64,000 bases of DNA from Alopecurus myosuroides. Taxonomy: Eukaryota > Streptophyta > Magnoliopsida > Poales > Poaceae. A program made the translations under genes and the position numbers. Positions 1 through 10,637 of this stretch are shown here, piece after piece (the first letter of the stretch is position 1; each line of letters starts with the position of its first letter). A model generated the notes under the pieces. The model was not told the origin of the DNA. It saw only the letters and a program-made list of their open reading frames with translations, and made no database searches. The DNA lies in assembly GCA_028641055.1 (NCBI GenBank), contig CM054058.1, positions 242,778,187 through 242,842,186 on the forward strand, in the 5' to 3' direction.

Positions 1-191
1 ATGTACCTTTAATTTTCATAGAACGGTTCGTCAGACTGTTTATTTAATCATTTCCGATTACTTTTTGGGGACTCCTGCGCTTCCATCCTTGGAGTTAGCT
101 GTTTTAAGGGAGGTCAGAGAGTTAGCTGCTTTAAGGGAGGTCAGATTTTCAAATGCCGGAACACGGTACCAAGATAACTCATATGGGACAT
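1..191. other. Unique flank downstream of the CUE-type gene, duplication unit 1
   Basis: This stretch matches 21149-21339 almost base for base, so it is the same genomic flank seen a second time. In unit 2 it lies between the CUE-type gene's stop codon and the LINE. The last 11 bases (ATATGGGACAT, 181-191) are the LINE's target-site duplication. A short minus-strand open frame here shows no recognisable product. The match reaches base 1, so the duplicated unit very likely continues to the left of the window. Confidence 0.8.
92..145. repeat. 27 bp tandem repeat, two units
   Basis: Two head-to-tail units (92-118 and 119-145) differ at one base. The same pair is present in the second duplication unit at about 21240-21293, so it predates the large duplication. 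Confidence 0.85.
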
Positions 192-225
192 TTTTTCTAG
201 AAATGGGAGTCTCTGCCCCGGCCTC

Positions 226-242
226 TGCATCAAAATGATGCA
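226..242 (-). other. Hairpin in the LINE 3' UTR
   Basis: TGCATCAAAATGATGCA is a perfect 7 bp stem with a 3 nt loop, about 30 bases inside the LINE 3' end and flanked by short GC-rich blocks. Copy B has one change in the stem (C to T at the equivalent of 231). Stem-loops near the 3' end of L1-type and related LINEs can be recognised by their own reverse transcriptase; that role here is inference. Confidence 0.55.
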
Positions 243-412
243 CACAGCCGGTATTTATTAAAAGATGAAAAATATCCAGAGTTATATGGAGTTACAGTTT
301 ACGGATCACTCAAGGTGGCCACAAAGATCAGCCACTCAAAAATAAGCCACCCACCCCGGCTGTAAATAGACCGAACGACCGCCAGCAGCCGGGTACAGAC
401 TGAATCCATAAG

Positions 413-2569
413 TCATTGCTGATCGACAGGGAGGAGGAAGGACCACGTCTGTATAGAATAAACCGCCTTGTTTACAACCTGCAAAAAGTGAACATTGTTT
501 CTTTTGTTAAAAACCACATCATTACGGCTGTTCCAAATCTCCCACAGGAACGCAGCAACACCAATACGAATGCGTGCCTTTGTTTTTCTATCGATGCCAT
601 TTAGCCAACTACCAAACATATGCGCAATGTTAGTCGGAGGATAAATGCTAAAAGTGAAGTGAACCAGACGCCAAATATCACGAACAAAAGGACAGGAGAT
701 GAACAAATGCTCAACAGACTCATCCGCATCACAAAAAACACATTTTTTTTACAACCATTCCAATTTATTTTTAACAAATTATCTTTGGTTAAAACCACGT
801 TTCTATTAAGGAACCATAAGAAAATTTTGATTTTTAATGGAACCTTTAATTTCCACAAGTATTTTCGCAAAAATCTTGTGGAACCATGTAGCAAGTCTGC
901 ATAAAAGGATTTCACAGAAAAAGATCCATCAAATGTTAATTTCCAACGAAACGTATCCGTCTCGTTATTGAGAGAGACACCCATTAACCTCTCGACCAAT
1001 TGTAACCATAAATCTCTTCTATCACCTAAAATACTCCTCCTAAATCGAATATCCAACGGATTGTGTGCTAACACATCAGCCACCGTGACATTTTTGTGCA
1101 CAACAATATTAAAGAGAGATGGGTATGATTGTGATAACGGTTCATCACCTAACCATGTATCCTCCCAAAAACGAATATTTTGTCCATTCCCTAGAGCAAA
1201 CTTACCACGTGAAAAGAACTCGTGCTTCACTTTCATAACCCCTTTCCAAAACGAAGAGTCCAACGGTTTTGCTTCTATTTGGGATAACGTTTTATCCCCC
1301 AAATATTTGTTAGATAATAACTCCTGCCATACTCCCTCCCCATGCATGATTTTAAACAGCCATTTACTCAGCAAACACATATTTTTTATCTCTAAAACCT
1401 CGATACCCAGACCTCCCTGATCTTTTGGTCGACACACAATATTCCACTTCGTAAGACGATATTTTATTTTCTTGGCATCACTTTGCCAAAAGAATCTTGA
1501 GCGATAAAAATCTAGTCGCTTCCTAACCCCGATTGGAATTTCAAAGAAAGAGAGAAGAAACATGGGCAGACTCGTAAGCACGGAATTAATTAAGATGAGG
1601 CGATCCCCATAAGATAACGATTTACCCGCCCAAGAGCTCAATTTCCTCTCAAACCTATCTTCCACTGGTTTCCACTCCTTGTTTAAAAGCTTTCTATAAT
1701 GAATTGGGATGCCGAGATATTTGAACGATAAGTTGCCTACCTCACAACCGAAAATGTGACGATAGTCATCTTGTGCATTCTTTGCTTCCCCAAAACAAAA
1801 AATCTCACTCTTGTGAAAGTTAATCTTAAGACCCGATAATTGCTCAAACATCGCAAGGATGAGCTTCATATTTAAGGCCTTATGTAAATCATGTTCAAGG
1901 AAAAGAATCGTGTCATCAGCATATTGAAGAATTGAAACCCCTCCCTCGACAAGGATAGCCAACATATATATAACAAGGTTAAAAAGGATAGGAGAAAGCG
2001 GATCCCCTTGTCTTAAACCTTTCAGAGTTTGGAAATAATGACCGATGTCATCATTCACCTTAATACCAACGCTACCACCTTGAACAAAACGAGCAACCCA
2101 TTCACACCAAACCAGTGAAAAACCTTTCATTCGTAACACTTGTTGGAGGAAAGACCAGTTCACCTTATCATAGGCCTTCTCGAAATTAATTTTAAATAAA
2201 ACACCGTCCATCTTTTTCCGTTGTAATTCATGAATCGTTTCGTGGAGAACTACAACTCCTTCTAAAATATTTCTACCTGGTAGAAACGCTGATTGAGTTG
2301 GACGGATAACTCTACTCGCAATAGATGTTACCCGATTAGTTTCCACTTTAGTGAACACCTTGAAACTAACATTTAGTAAACAAATTGGCCGATATTGCTC
2401 AATACGGCTCGCATCCTCTTTTTTTGGTAGCAACGTAATAACCCCAAAATTGAGCTTAAAGAGAGGTAGGTCGCCCTCATGAAGCTGGCGAAACATAGCC
2501 ATTAAGTCCCCTTTAATGACCGGCCAAAATTTCTGATAAAACTCCGCAGGAAACCCATCTGGTCCCGGA
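413..2569 (-). pseudogene. LINE ORF2 fragment: reverse transcriptase and zf-RVT domain (copy A)
   Basis: The main frame (601-2502) holds the LINE reverse transcriptase. It starts just before the PKKED and YRPI motifs, then QSAFLPGR, a GLRQGDPLSP block and the catalytic YADD. The C-terminal zf-RVT region (cysteine/histidine motif near CVFCDADESVEHLF) lies in another frame at 413-706. The shift falls at a T-run near 745-752 that is longer than in copy B, so a homopolymer indel broke the frame. The N-terminal endonuclease is missing. The 633-codon frame is better preserved than in copy B. Not functional as it stands. Confidence 0.88.
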
Positions 2570-2574
2570 GACTT
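2570..2574. repeat. Target-site duplication of the Tat-type element, left (GACTT)
   Basis: GACTT here pairs with GCCTT at 14503-14507, one mismatch. The solo LTR in copy B is flanked on both sides by GCCTT (23717-23721, 24279-24283), which identifies the original target as GCCTT and the A as a later change. Confidence 0.85.
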
Positions 2575-3130
2575 TGTCGGATATATACCAAATAGGGGTA
2601 TAGAAGATGGTAGACAAAGTGCCGGATTACCAGGGTGGCCTAAGTGGTAGTGGGCTTAGGTCCATTGGGAGGCCCAGTAATCCGACGCGCAGAAGCCGGA
2701 TTCTAGAAGAACCCAGATCACGGCCCACGAGATCTGGCTTGGAGGAGAAGACGGATTCCTTGCTCTCCAAGTTACAAGTTACCGTAGTCTTCTAGGTTTC
2801 CTATACTGTAAGCCCTAATCCGGCTATTATATAAAGCCGGACGGGAGATAGATTAGATAGGTTTTTACGAATAACAGAGAAGCTCTACGCCAACTCGCCG
2901 AGAAGTTCATCCTCGTCGAGTAGCTTAGATCTAACCTCACATGTAACCCTGTTTACAGGCTTTAGTCCTGATTAGTGAGAAGTGCAGGAGTAGGCACGTC
3001 GTACTGTCGCGACGTACCGAACCTGGGTAAATCCTGTGTTCAACTGTCCACCACGCGATCCCGTTACCCCACGTCTCTACCGTAGTCTCATGGCACCCCC
3101 GTCTATGAAAACTACTACGATGTCTCGATA
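2575..3130 (+). repeat. 5' LTR of the Tat-type element
   Basis: Begins TGTCGG and ends TCGATA, where the other two copies end TCGACA. It matches 13946-14502 and the solo LTR 23722-24278 over their full length. Confidence 0.95.
2830..2835 (+). promoter_or_regulatory. LTR TATA box
   Basis: TATAAA in the context GGCTATTATATAAAGCCGG, present in all three LTR copies. It is the likely core promoter for element transcription. Confidence 0.6.
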
Positions 3131-3131
3131 G

Positions 3132-6100
3132 TTGGCGCCCACCGTGGGGCAAACGACGTCAGGCGTGAAGCTCCGGTCTGGGATACTCGGCGGAATCGGA
3201 AGATCGAAAACTGTCGGAAGCTTGGAGTTCGACGACGACGTCGGACGCTTCCTCGACAACGGATCCTACATACCGGTGCAAAACCACCTGGTAAGTGCCT
3301 GCGTGTTACCGATTGGATCTGCTAACATCTTCATCGGACTAACTGCAGAAGCAATGGGGTTTTGCGGTGGAAGCAAATTTATCCCACCCGCCCTATACCC
3401 AGTCGAAGACGACTATGATGCCGGATTTTGCTCAGATCGCCGACAAAAAAGTGACACACACTTTATCGGCATGGTGCAATCTGAAGTCGCCGAAAACACG
3501 GACGACGGAAATCCCATGCAAGAGGCAGACAACAATACACCCGTCACAGAGACGGAAGATATGATACCCGTCACCCAGACGGAAGATCCGACATCCTCCA
3601 ACATGGCGATGAACTCGGAAGCTGATTCTGTCCTAGCTGCTATTGAAGCAAGACTAGAATCGGAAACCGGATCGGATGATTTCCAATCTGAAGACGAAGA
3701 TGAGGACGCCTTCGAAAGAAAGGTTAAATCTTTTCAAGAGGGATTCCACGAAGTGCTAATGGCAAAACCGGCTGAAGTCACGGATGCCGGCAGCCAGGAA
3801 AGCCCAAAAACTCCTCCGCCTGAGGAAGAGAGAGAAGACAGAGAAACTTCTCCGGTATTCCCCAATGTCAAGGAGATGACAGAAGATGAGCCTGTCAAAA
3901 AACCTCCCTCTTCCAAGAAAAGGCACAAGACCGCTAAAAAACTCCGGAAGAAAAAACTAGCTGATTCAGCTGAGGAAAGCCCGGAAATATGAGAAGCAAG
4001 CGGAGAAAAGCCTACGGAGAAGAAAAAGGAAATCCTTGTTGTGCCAATGACAGAACAAGAAGAACAAGATCTGTTACAAACGCCAGTGGGAGCAAGCGAG
4101 CCCCCTGAGATGCTGGAAGCCAGGAGACAAGCTTTCCAACGGCAACAGCAACGCCTACTCAGATCTCGGGAACACCTCCAACAAACCCAACATGATATCA
4201 AAATCATGAAGGAAGAAATAGAGGAGTACGAGAGAAAGAATAGATCTGCCATAAAACCTACAAGGTTACCCGGAATTGCAAAACCGGAAGAACTGCCGCC
4301 AAAAGAAAGGTTTCATAACCCATCTTGGCAAAAGCGGGTAAACGGCAAAGATGCCAAGGGCGAGCCAATATACAAAACCGCAGCAGAAAACGCGGAAGCA
4401 GCGTTCGCCATCCTCAACAATGATTTGTACTCCAACGGGGAAAAACTTCAAGGGGTGTATGCTTTCTTAGGAAAAGCATTGCAACAGCAACAGCGGGGCC
4501 AAGAGCGATCAGGGAGGCTGCACGATAACTCCGCCCTATGCAAAACAGCTACTTGCGCTGTTGGAGCACCTGGACCGGTAGAACCCGGAGATTCGGACAA
4601 TTCAAAGGATAAAAAAGAGGATCCGAGAAAAGACAAGAAAAACCCCGACAATCGGGATGCAGCGTCTAGAACCGGACCCCATCTCCCGAAGGATGGATAT
4701 AAACCCCATGATCGGGAAGACAAACACCGGAATGACGGCAAAATAATGCCACCTCCGAGAAACCCAGCTGAGAAAGCTGGAAGATATGATATACCTCACA
4801 GATGTGAAAGATCTCGGACATCTCCTAAGGATAAGGAAAGGCACAGGAGCAGAACTCCGCCTAATCCAAAAGGGCGTGACCACGAAAGAGATAGAAATAA
4901 CCCCGGAAAAGCGCGTCCGCGCAACAATGGAAAAGAAAGGAGCAGATCCCCTTCTGTCCATTCAGCCGGAAGATATTCTGCACACATTGATAGAGCAGAA
5001 AAGGATGATCTATACTTTGGTCCTAAGTGTTTTACTGACAGGATCCGAAGGATAACCCTGCACTCTGGCTTCGCCAAAGTTGGTCCAACCTACCAAAAAT
5101 ATACCGGTAGCACAAACCCGGATACCTGGCTCTCAGACTACTATACAGCCGTCCAGATCAACAATGGGACAGACCTGGAAGCTGTCAAGTTTCTTCCCCT
5201 AATGTTGCTAAACGGAGCCAGAGATTGGATCAATGGATTACCATCAAGAACTGTTGACAGCTGGGATGATATGGCTAGAGTATTTACTCAGCATTTCTGG
5301 GGAACGTACAAACGCCCAAACAGCATCAACCAGCTGAACCGTTGCACCCAATTTGAGGATGAACCATACGTGGATTTCATCTCCAGATGGACAGCAATGA
5401 AGAATAGTTGTTCTGGAGTAACTGACGTACAAGCAATGCATGCTTTCGTCAATGGCCTAAAACCCGGACTCGTACCGTTCATGGTTGGTTCCAAACAGCA
5501 CAAAGATCTCGGATCTATGCTTACAACCGCCAATGAGCACGCTGCAGCCGAAGACGACATCAGAGCAAGAGGAGGCAATATCGAATCACTGATACTAGCC
5601 AAGAAAACCCCTCGTTCTGACAAAAAAGGAACTCCGGAATCAACGACAAAACCCAAAGAGGTCAACATAGCCTTTGGAGGAGAAAAGGGGAACAAGTGGA
5701 AAGGACGCAACCCAGATCCGATCAATTACACTCCCGAAGAATGGGAGAGAATTAAGTCAGAACCCTGTGTCCACCACTCGCAATTTGGGAAACCCACCCA
5801 TACAAATGCGCAATGCCGGCTAAACAAGCATATGAAAGGCAGTGCAGGATCCGGAAATAAGGGGAAGGGTTCCAAGAGGAAACCCGCCAAACAAAAGCCA
5901 GAAGCTGACAAAGAAGACAGTGAATCGGACACTGACGACAAAATCCAGGAACAACAGCGAAAGGGCGAACCCAAATTTCCGAGAGTTGATGGAGAAGCAA
6001 TGCTAACTTTCTTAGCAACTCCGTCAGCAAAGGTGGCCAAAAGAACACTTCGAGAAATAAACGCGGTTGTTCCGGCAACCCCGAAGTTCTTGAAGTATTC

Positions 6101-6176
6101 TAACACACCAATAATCTGGGGTCAGTCTGATCATCCGGAAATATCCCTGAACCCGGCACACAAGCTCTTGTTGTAA
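3132..6176 (+). pseudogene. gag polyprotein of the Tat-type element
   Basis: One reading frame interrupted by a TGA at 3990-3992. The first ATG after the primer site is at 3354; the frame is open from 3132 but begins at a TTG. The N-terminal third is acidic and lysine-rich. A long charged RD/RS-rich stretch follows. The retrotransposon gag core (about 5000-5560) includes the conserved W-L-x-x-Y-Y and LLNGARDWINGL segments. A Cys-His region near 5765-5830 lacks a classical CCHC knuckle. The frame ends at TAA 6174-6176, where the codons expected before the protease lie one base out of phase. That suggests gag and pol were once one frame, broken by a 1 bp loss near 6150. Confidence 0.85.
3133..3150 (+). 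other. Primer-binding site of the Tat-type element
   Basis: TGGCGCCCACCGTGGGGC begins two bases after the 5' LTR, the standard place for tRNA priming and a familiar plant Tat-type sequence. Confidence 0.8.
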
Positions 6177-6179
6177 GCC

Positions 6180-9100
6180 CTATTGTTCAAAACACTAGGC
6201 TAAGAAGAGTGCTGATGGACGGAGGATCCAGCATTAATATAATATACCTGGATACACTGAAGCACTTGAAGATCTCCGAGTCCCAGCTCAACTACAGCAA
6301 TATACGCTTCCATGGCATTGTTCCTGGCAGACAAGCACGCTCCCTAGGAGAAATTTCCCTAGATGTCACCTTCGGAGATAAAGATCACTTCCGGCAGGAA
6401 AAAGTATCCTTCGAAGTAGTGCCGTTCGAAAGCGTGTATCACGCAATACTCGGACGTCCAGCTTTCGCCAAATTCATGGCAAGATCTTGTTATATCTATA
6501 ACAAGCTGAAGATGCCAGGACCCAAAGGAGGAGTAATCACCATAGCTGGAGATTTCAAGCTGGCAAACGAGTTGGAGAAACAAAACGCCCTTTGCGCTCA
6601 GAGAGTTATAGCAAAGGAAGAACCGAAGGAATTGGCCAAGGAGGTATCGCCGTCAGAAATTCCAGCAGGAAAAGAAACTCGGAAGCCAACAGACAGCTTC
6701 AAGGCGTCCGAGAATACAAGACAGGTAATCCTAGATCCCAAAGATCCGACAAAATTTGTCGTAGTAGGGACTGGGATGACTGACAAATAGGAAGACGAGC
6801 TCATCAAGTTCCTCCGTGAGAACTGGGATATTTTTGCCTGGTGTCCAGCTGACATGCCAGGTGTACCCAGGGAACTTGCTGAGCACCAACTGAAGGTTAT
6901 TCCTGGATCAAAACCCGTCAAACAAGGTCTCCGTAGATTTGACGGAAGAAGACGGAAGCCTATTGGCAAGGAAATCATCCGGCTATTAGCAGCGGATTTT
7001 ATCAAGGAAGTAATCCATACTGATTGGTCCGCAAATCCGGTATTAGTACCGAAGAAGGACACAACTTCTCTTAGAATGTGTATAGATTACACAGGTTTGA
7101 ACAAATTGTGTCCGAAAGATAGGTTCGCATTACCGCGAATCGATCAAATAATAGATGCCACTGCAGGCTCCGAGATTTTATGCTTTTTGGATGCATACTC
7201 CGGGTACCACCAAATACGCATGAAAAAGAAAGATCAGATCAAGACTTCTTTCATAACTCCATACGGAACGTATTATTACGTAACCATGCCTTTTGGCCTG
7301 AAGAACGCAGGTGCAACCTACCAGCGCTGCATGCAACGTTGTTTGCATAGTCAGATTGGCAAAAACGTCCATGTTTATGTGGACGATATTGCTGTTGTAA
7401 CCAAGGAAAAAGATACACTCCTTGAGGATTTGCGAGAAACCTTCGAGAACTTACGCACTTACAAGATGAAGTTGAATCCATCTAAGTGCGTATTCGGGGT
7501 TCCCTCAGGAAAACTTCTGGGTTTCATCGTTTCTCACAGAGGAATAGAAGTTAACCCAAAAAAGATCAAAGCCATCTTGAACATCTCAAAACCTACGTGT
7601 GTAAAAGATGTCCAAAGATTGACGGGTTCCGCCGCAGCCGTCAGCAGATTTATTAGTCGGCTGGGGGATAAAGCCTTACCACTCTACAAGCTGCTGAAGA
7701 AATCCGACAAGTTCGAATGGACAGAAGAGGCCGATGCAGCGTTGGCCCAGTTGAAGGAAACCTTAATGAAAGCTCCGATTTTGGCATCTCCAAAAGACGA
7801 AGAACCCATGTTATTATACCTTACGGCTACAAACCGGGTTATTAGTGCGGTAATCGTTGTGGAATGGACGAAGGAAGAGCAAAGCATACCAGACCAACAT
7901 CCGGTATATTAGATAAGCGAAGTTTTCTCCGAATCCAAACAAAGGTACCCACACTACCAGAAACTGGCATATGGTGTATTTTTCGCATCTAGAAAACTGC
8001 GTCATTACTTCCAAGGGCATTCCATAACAGTGGTATGTAAAGCACCACTAGGGGATATTATAAACAATGCGTAGGCAACTGGCCGAGTAGCCAAATGGGG
8101 CATCGAGCTGGCAGCTTTCGACATTAAGTACCAGCCAAGGACGGCAATAAAATCCCAAGTCTTGGCAGATTTTGTCGCCGACTGGACAGAAGCAATGGAA
8201 AAAACACCGATGCCAGAATCCGAGTAGTGGATCATGCACTTTGACGGATCCAAGATGAAGGAAGGAGCTGGAGTTGGCGTAGTCTTAAAATCCCCTAAGG
8301 GAGACACAATGGAGTACGTATTGCAAATACACTTCAACGCCAGTAATAACGTGGCAGAATACGAAGCTCTGCTTCATGGCTTGCATATCGCAAAAGAAAT
8401 AGGGGTAAAGCGCATCTTGTGCTATGGAGACTCGGATTTGGTACAACATCAGCTCAACCAAACCTGGGACGCAAAAAGCCCTATAATGGCCGAATATCGG
8501 AGAACGGTGGATGAGTTCGCCATCTGTTTCTTCGGATTCGAAGTCCTTCACATAAAAAGGGAGGAAAATTGGAACGCGGATGCGCTAGCCCGCATGGGAT
8601 CAGAAAGGGTAAAAACTTTACCACCAGGGGTATTCGTCCAGCACTTGCATGAGTCGTCCATAAAAGGTGGAGACGTTGATTATCCTCTGGCATCTGAATC
8701 AATCGAAGTCATGCTCGTTAAACCGGATTGGACAGTTCCATACTTAAACTTCTTAGTCAATCAGAAGTACCCGGAAGGAGCAGACGAATACAACGTCGAT
8801 GCAAAGGATACGTGGTAATTGACGACTGCTTGTATAAACGCAGTACTTTCGGAATTTTTCAACGGTGCATCTCACCGGAAGAAGGAAGAGAAATACTGGA
8901 AGAAATCCATGCCGGCGATTGCGGACATCATGCTCAATCAAAAAGCATAGTCAAAAAAGCATTCCGTGCGGGGTTTTTCTGGCTAACAACCAAGACAGAT
9001 GCCGAGCGCATAGTTAATACGTGTGAAGGGTGTCAATATTACGCCAAGCAGACCAATTTGCCGGCCCAAGCACTTAAAACTATCCCCATCACATGGCCGT

Positions 9101-10008
9101 TTGCGGTCTGGGGGCTAGATATGATGGGACCGTTCAAAACTGCAAGAGGCGGACTTACACATCTACTCGTAGCAGTAGATAAGTATACCAAATGGGTGGA
9201 GGCTAAACCCATCAAAAAGCTGGATGGTGCAACTGCCAGAAATTTCACCATTGATTTAGTAATGAGGTATGGTGTCCCACACAGCATAATAACTGACAAC
9301 GGGACAAATTTCTCCATTGGAGAGTTGGCAAAATCTGGCCAACAAACGGGAATCCGCCTAGATCTTACATCTGTGGCACACCCGCAATCTAATGGGCAGG
9401 TTGAAAGAATGAACAGCTCAATCCTGCAAGGAATACGCCCAAGACTCGAATCTCCTCTCCATAGAGCAGCTGGAGCGTGGGTAGAGGAATTACCTTCCGT
9501 GCTCAGGAGTATTCAAACGACACCAAATAGGTCAACTGGGCAAACCCCGTTTTTCTTAGTTTACGGGGCGAAATCTATTCTCCCAACGGATATGATCCAT
9601 GACAGCCCAAGAGTGCAGGATTTCGATGACTCAGATGCCGAAGAAGCACGACAGGATGCCGTCGATCTATTAGAAGAAGAGAGAGAGCTTGTGCTTCAAA
9701 GATCCGCCATTTACCAGCAAGGTTTGCGACGTTACCATAGTCGGAAAATCAGGCATCGTTCTTTTAAAGAAGGTGACCTAGTGCTGAGGTTGTTGCAGCA
9801 AAGGAAGCACAAATTGGCCCCAGTTTGGGAAGGACCATTCGTCATAAGTAAAGCCATGAAGAATGGATCATATTATCTTGTCGACATTCGAGATACGGAA
9901 GATGATCCAGAGAAGCCGAATCGCAAAAGAAAGAGAAAAATAGATGATGAGCTAGGAGAGACAAAAAGGCCTTGGAGCATCCAGCAGTTACGTCCCTTCT
10001 ATACTTAG
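6180..10008 (+). pseudogene. pol polyprotein (protease, RT, two RNase H, integrase) of the Tat-type element
   Basis: Domains appear in canonical Ty3 order. The aspartic protease shows LMDGGSSINIIY (about 6212). The reverse transcriptase (about 6930-7700) has FLDAYSGYHQI, MPFGLKNAGATYQR and the catalytic YVDD near 7376. A first RNase H (about 7890-8200) is degenerate. The second, archaeal-type RNase H (8234 onward) has FDGS, AEYEAL, GDSDLV and NADALAR. The integrase (about 8800-9900) has an H-H-C-C finger ending CEGCQYYA, then GLDMMGPF, TDNGTNF and GQVERMN. Stops interrupt it at 6788-6790, 7910-7912, 8072-8074 and 8225-8227. A frameshift near 8780-8805 separates RNase H from integrase, so it cannot make a full polyprotein. 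Confidence 0.9.
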
Positions 10009-10637
10009 TTCAATATCTATGTAAACATCTTTTTGAGATCATGAAATAAAGAAGTCGGAATTTTGATATCCATGTTTTTACAAGTTCATTACAGTATAAA
10101 GCATGATTCCATCTTTATCTATTTCCCAATGATATTACAAAACACTCAATGTTAACCCGAATTGTGCATGCGTGCTCGGTGTTTAAAAGCTGAATGATTC
10201 AGCCTGTTAAAGGTTAAAGGAAACTCGGATTGTGCCTGCGTGCCCAAGTTTCAAAAAAGTTCCTTACTATTCTCTAAGCATTATCTGATTGTGTATGTGT
10301 CGGGTTACTGGAACCAGTTAGTAAAAATGCCTTTAGCATGATCCATGTTTCCGAGCTTCAAAACTGATTGGTTCGTCCCCAGTTACTCGGCATGATGATT
10401 CATATTGCTATTTGAGCCATTTCAAACACTAAGGGCAGTTAAAACGCATTTGCCAGATTACTTAGAAGATAAAGGAATAGTCAAACCCGACGAACTTTGC
10501 AAGGAATTTCATAATTCAAAGCTGCAAAAGGCGGAGTTCTTGTTTCGGCAAACGGAATAGAAGCATTACAATATGAATTGCATTGTAAAAATAAAATGCT
10601 CCTATACACATCCATCATCCAGGTCAAGTGCACTCCC
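10009..10637. other. Non-coding spacer after pol, with three diverged short repeats
   Basis: No open frame of substance. A ~30 bp motif built on GATTGTGyATGyGTG recurs near 10155, 10228 and 10287. The 3' end of the antisense gene lies just downstream. Confidence 0.6.

Larger units (their letters stand above)
192..2569 (-). mobile_element. L1-type LINE, copy A, 3' part (duplicate of 21340-23716)
   Basis: A reverse-oriented non-LTR retrotransposon. Its short oligo-A tail reads as TTTTT on the plus strand at 192-196, next to the target site. It carries the reverse transcriptase part of ORF2 and a 3' UTR. The Tat-type LTR element at 2575-14502 interrupts it, and it resumes for only 63 bases at 14508-14570. 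The 5' half of the LINE, with the endonuclease and ORF1, is absent here because the duplication breakpoint cuts it. Confidence 0.9.

Noticed and set aside
58..243. 61-codon minus-strand frame at 58-243 and its twin at 21206-21391
   Set aside because: It straddles the LINE tail, the target site and the tandem repeat, so it cannot be one gene. It appears twice only because the region is duplicated.
968..1420. 150-codon plus-strand frame (also 22115-22567)
   Set aside because: It is the complement of the LINE reverse transcriptase frame, whose motifs are clear on the other strand.
2607..2795. 62-codon frame repeated three times (also 13978 and 23754)
   Set aside because: It lies wholly within the LTR and differs only by LTR variants. 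No sign of a protein product.
3734..4252. Minus-strand frames opposite gag and pol, for example 3734-4252 and 5288-5725
   Set aside because: Shadows of the gag-pol coding strand with biased composition. No domain recognised, unlike the real antisense gene further downstream.
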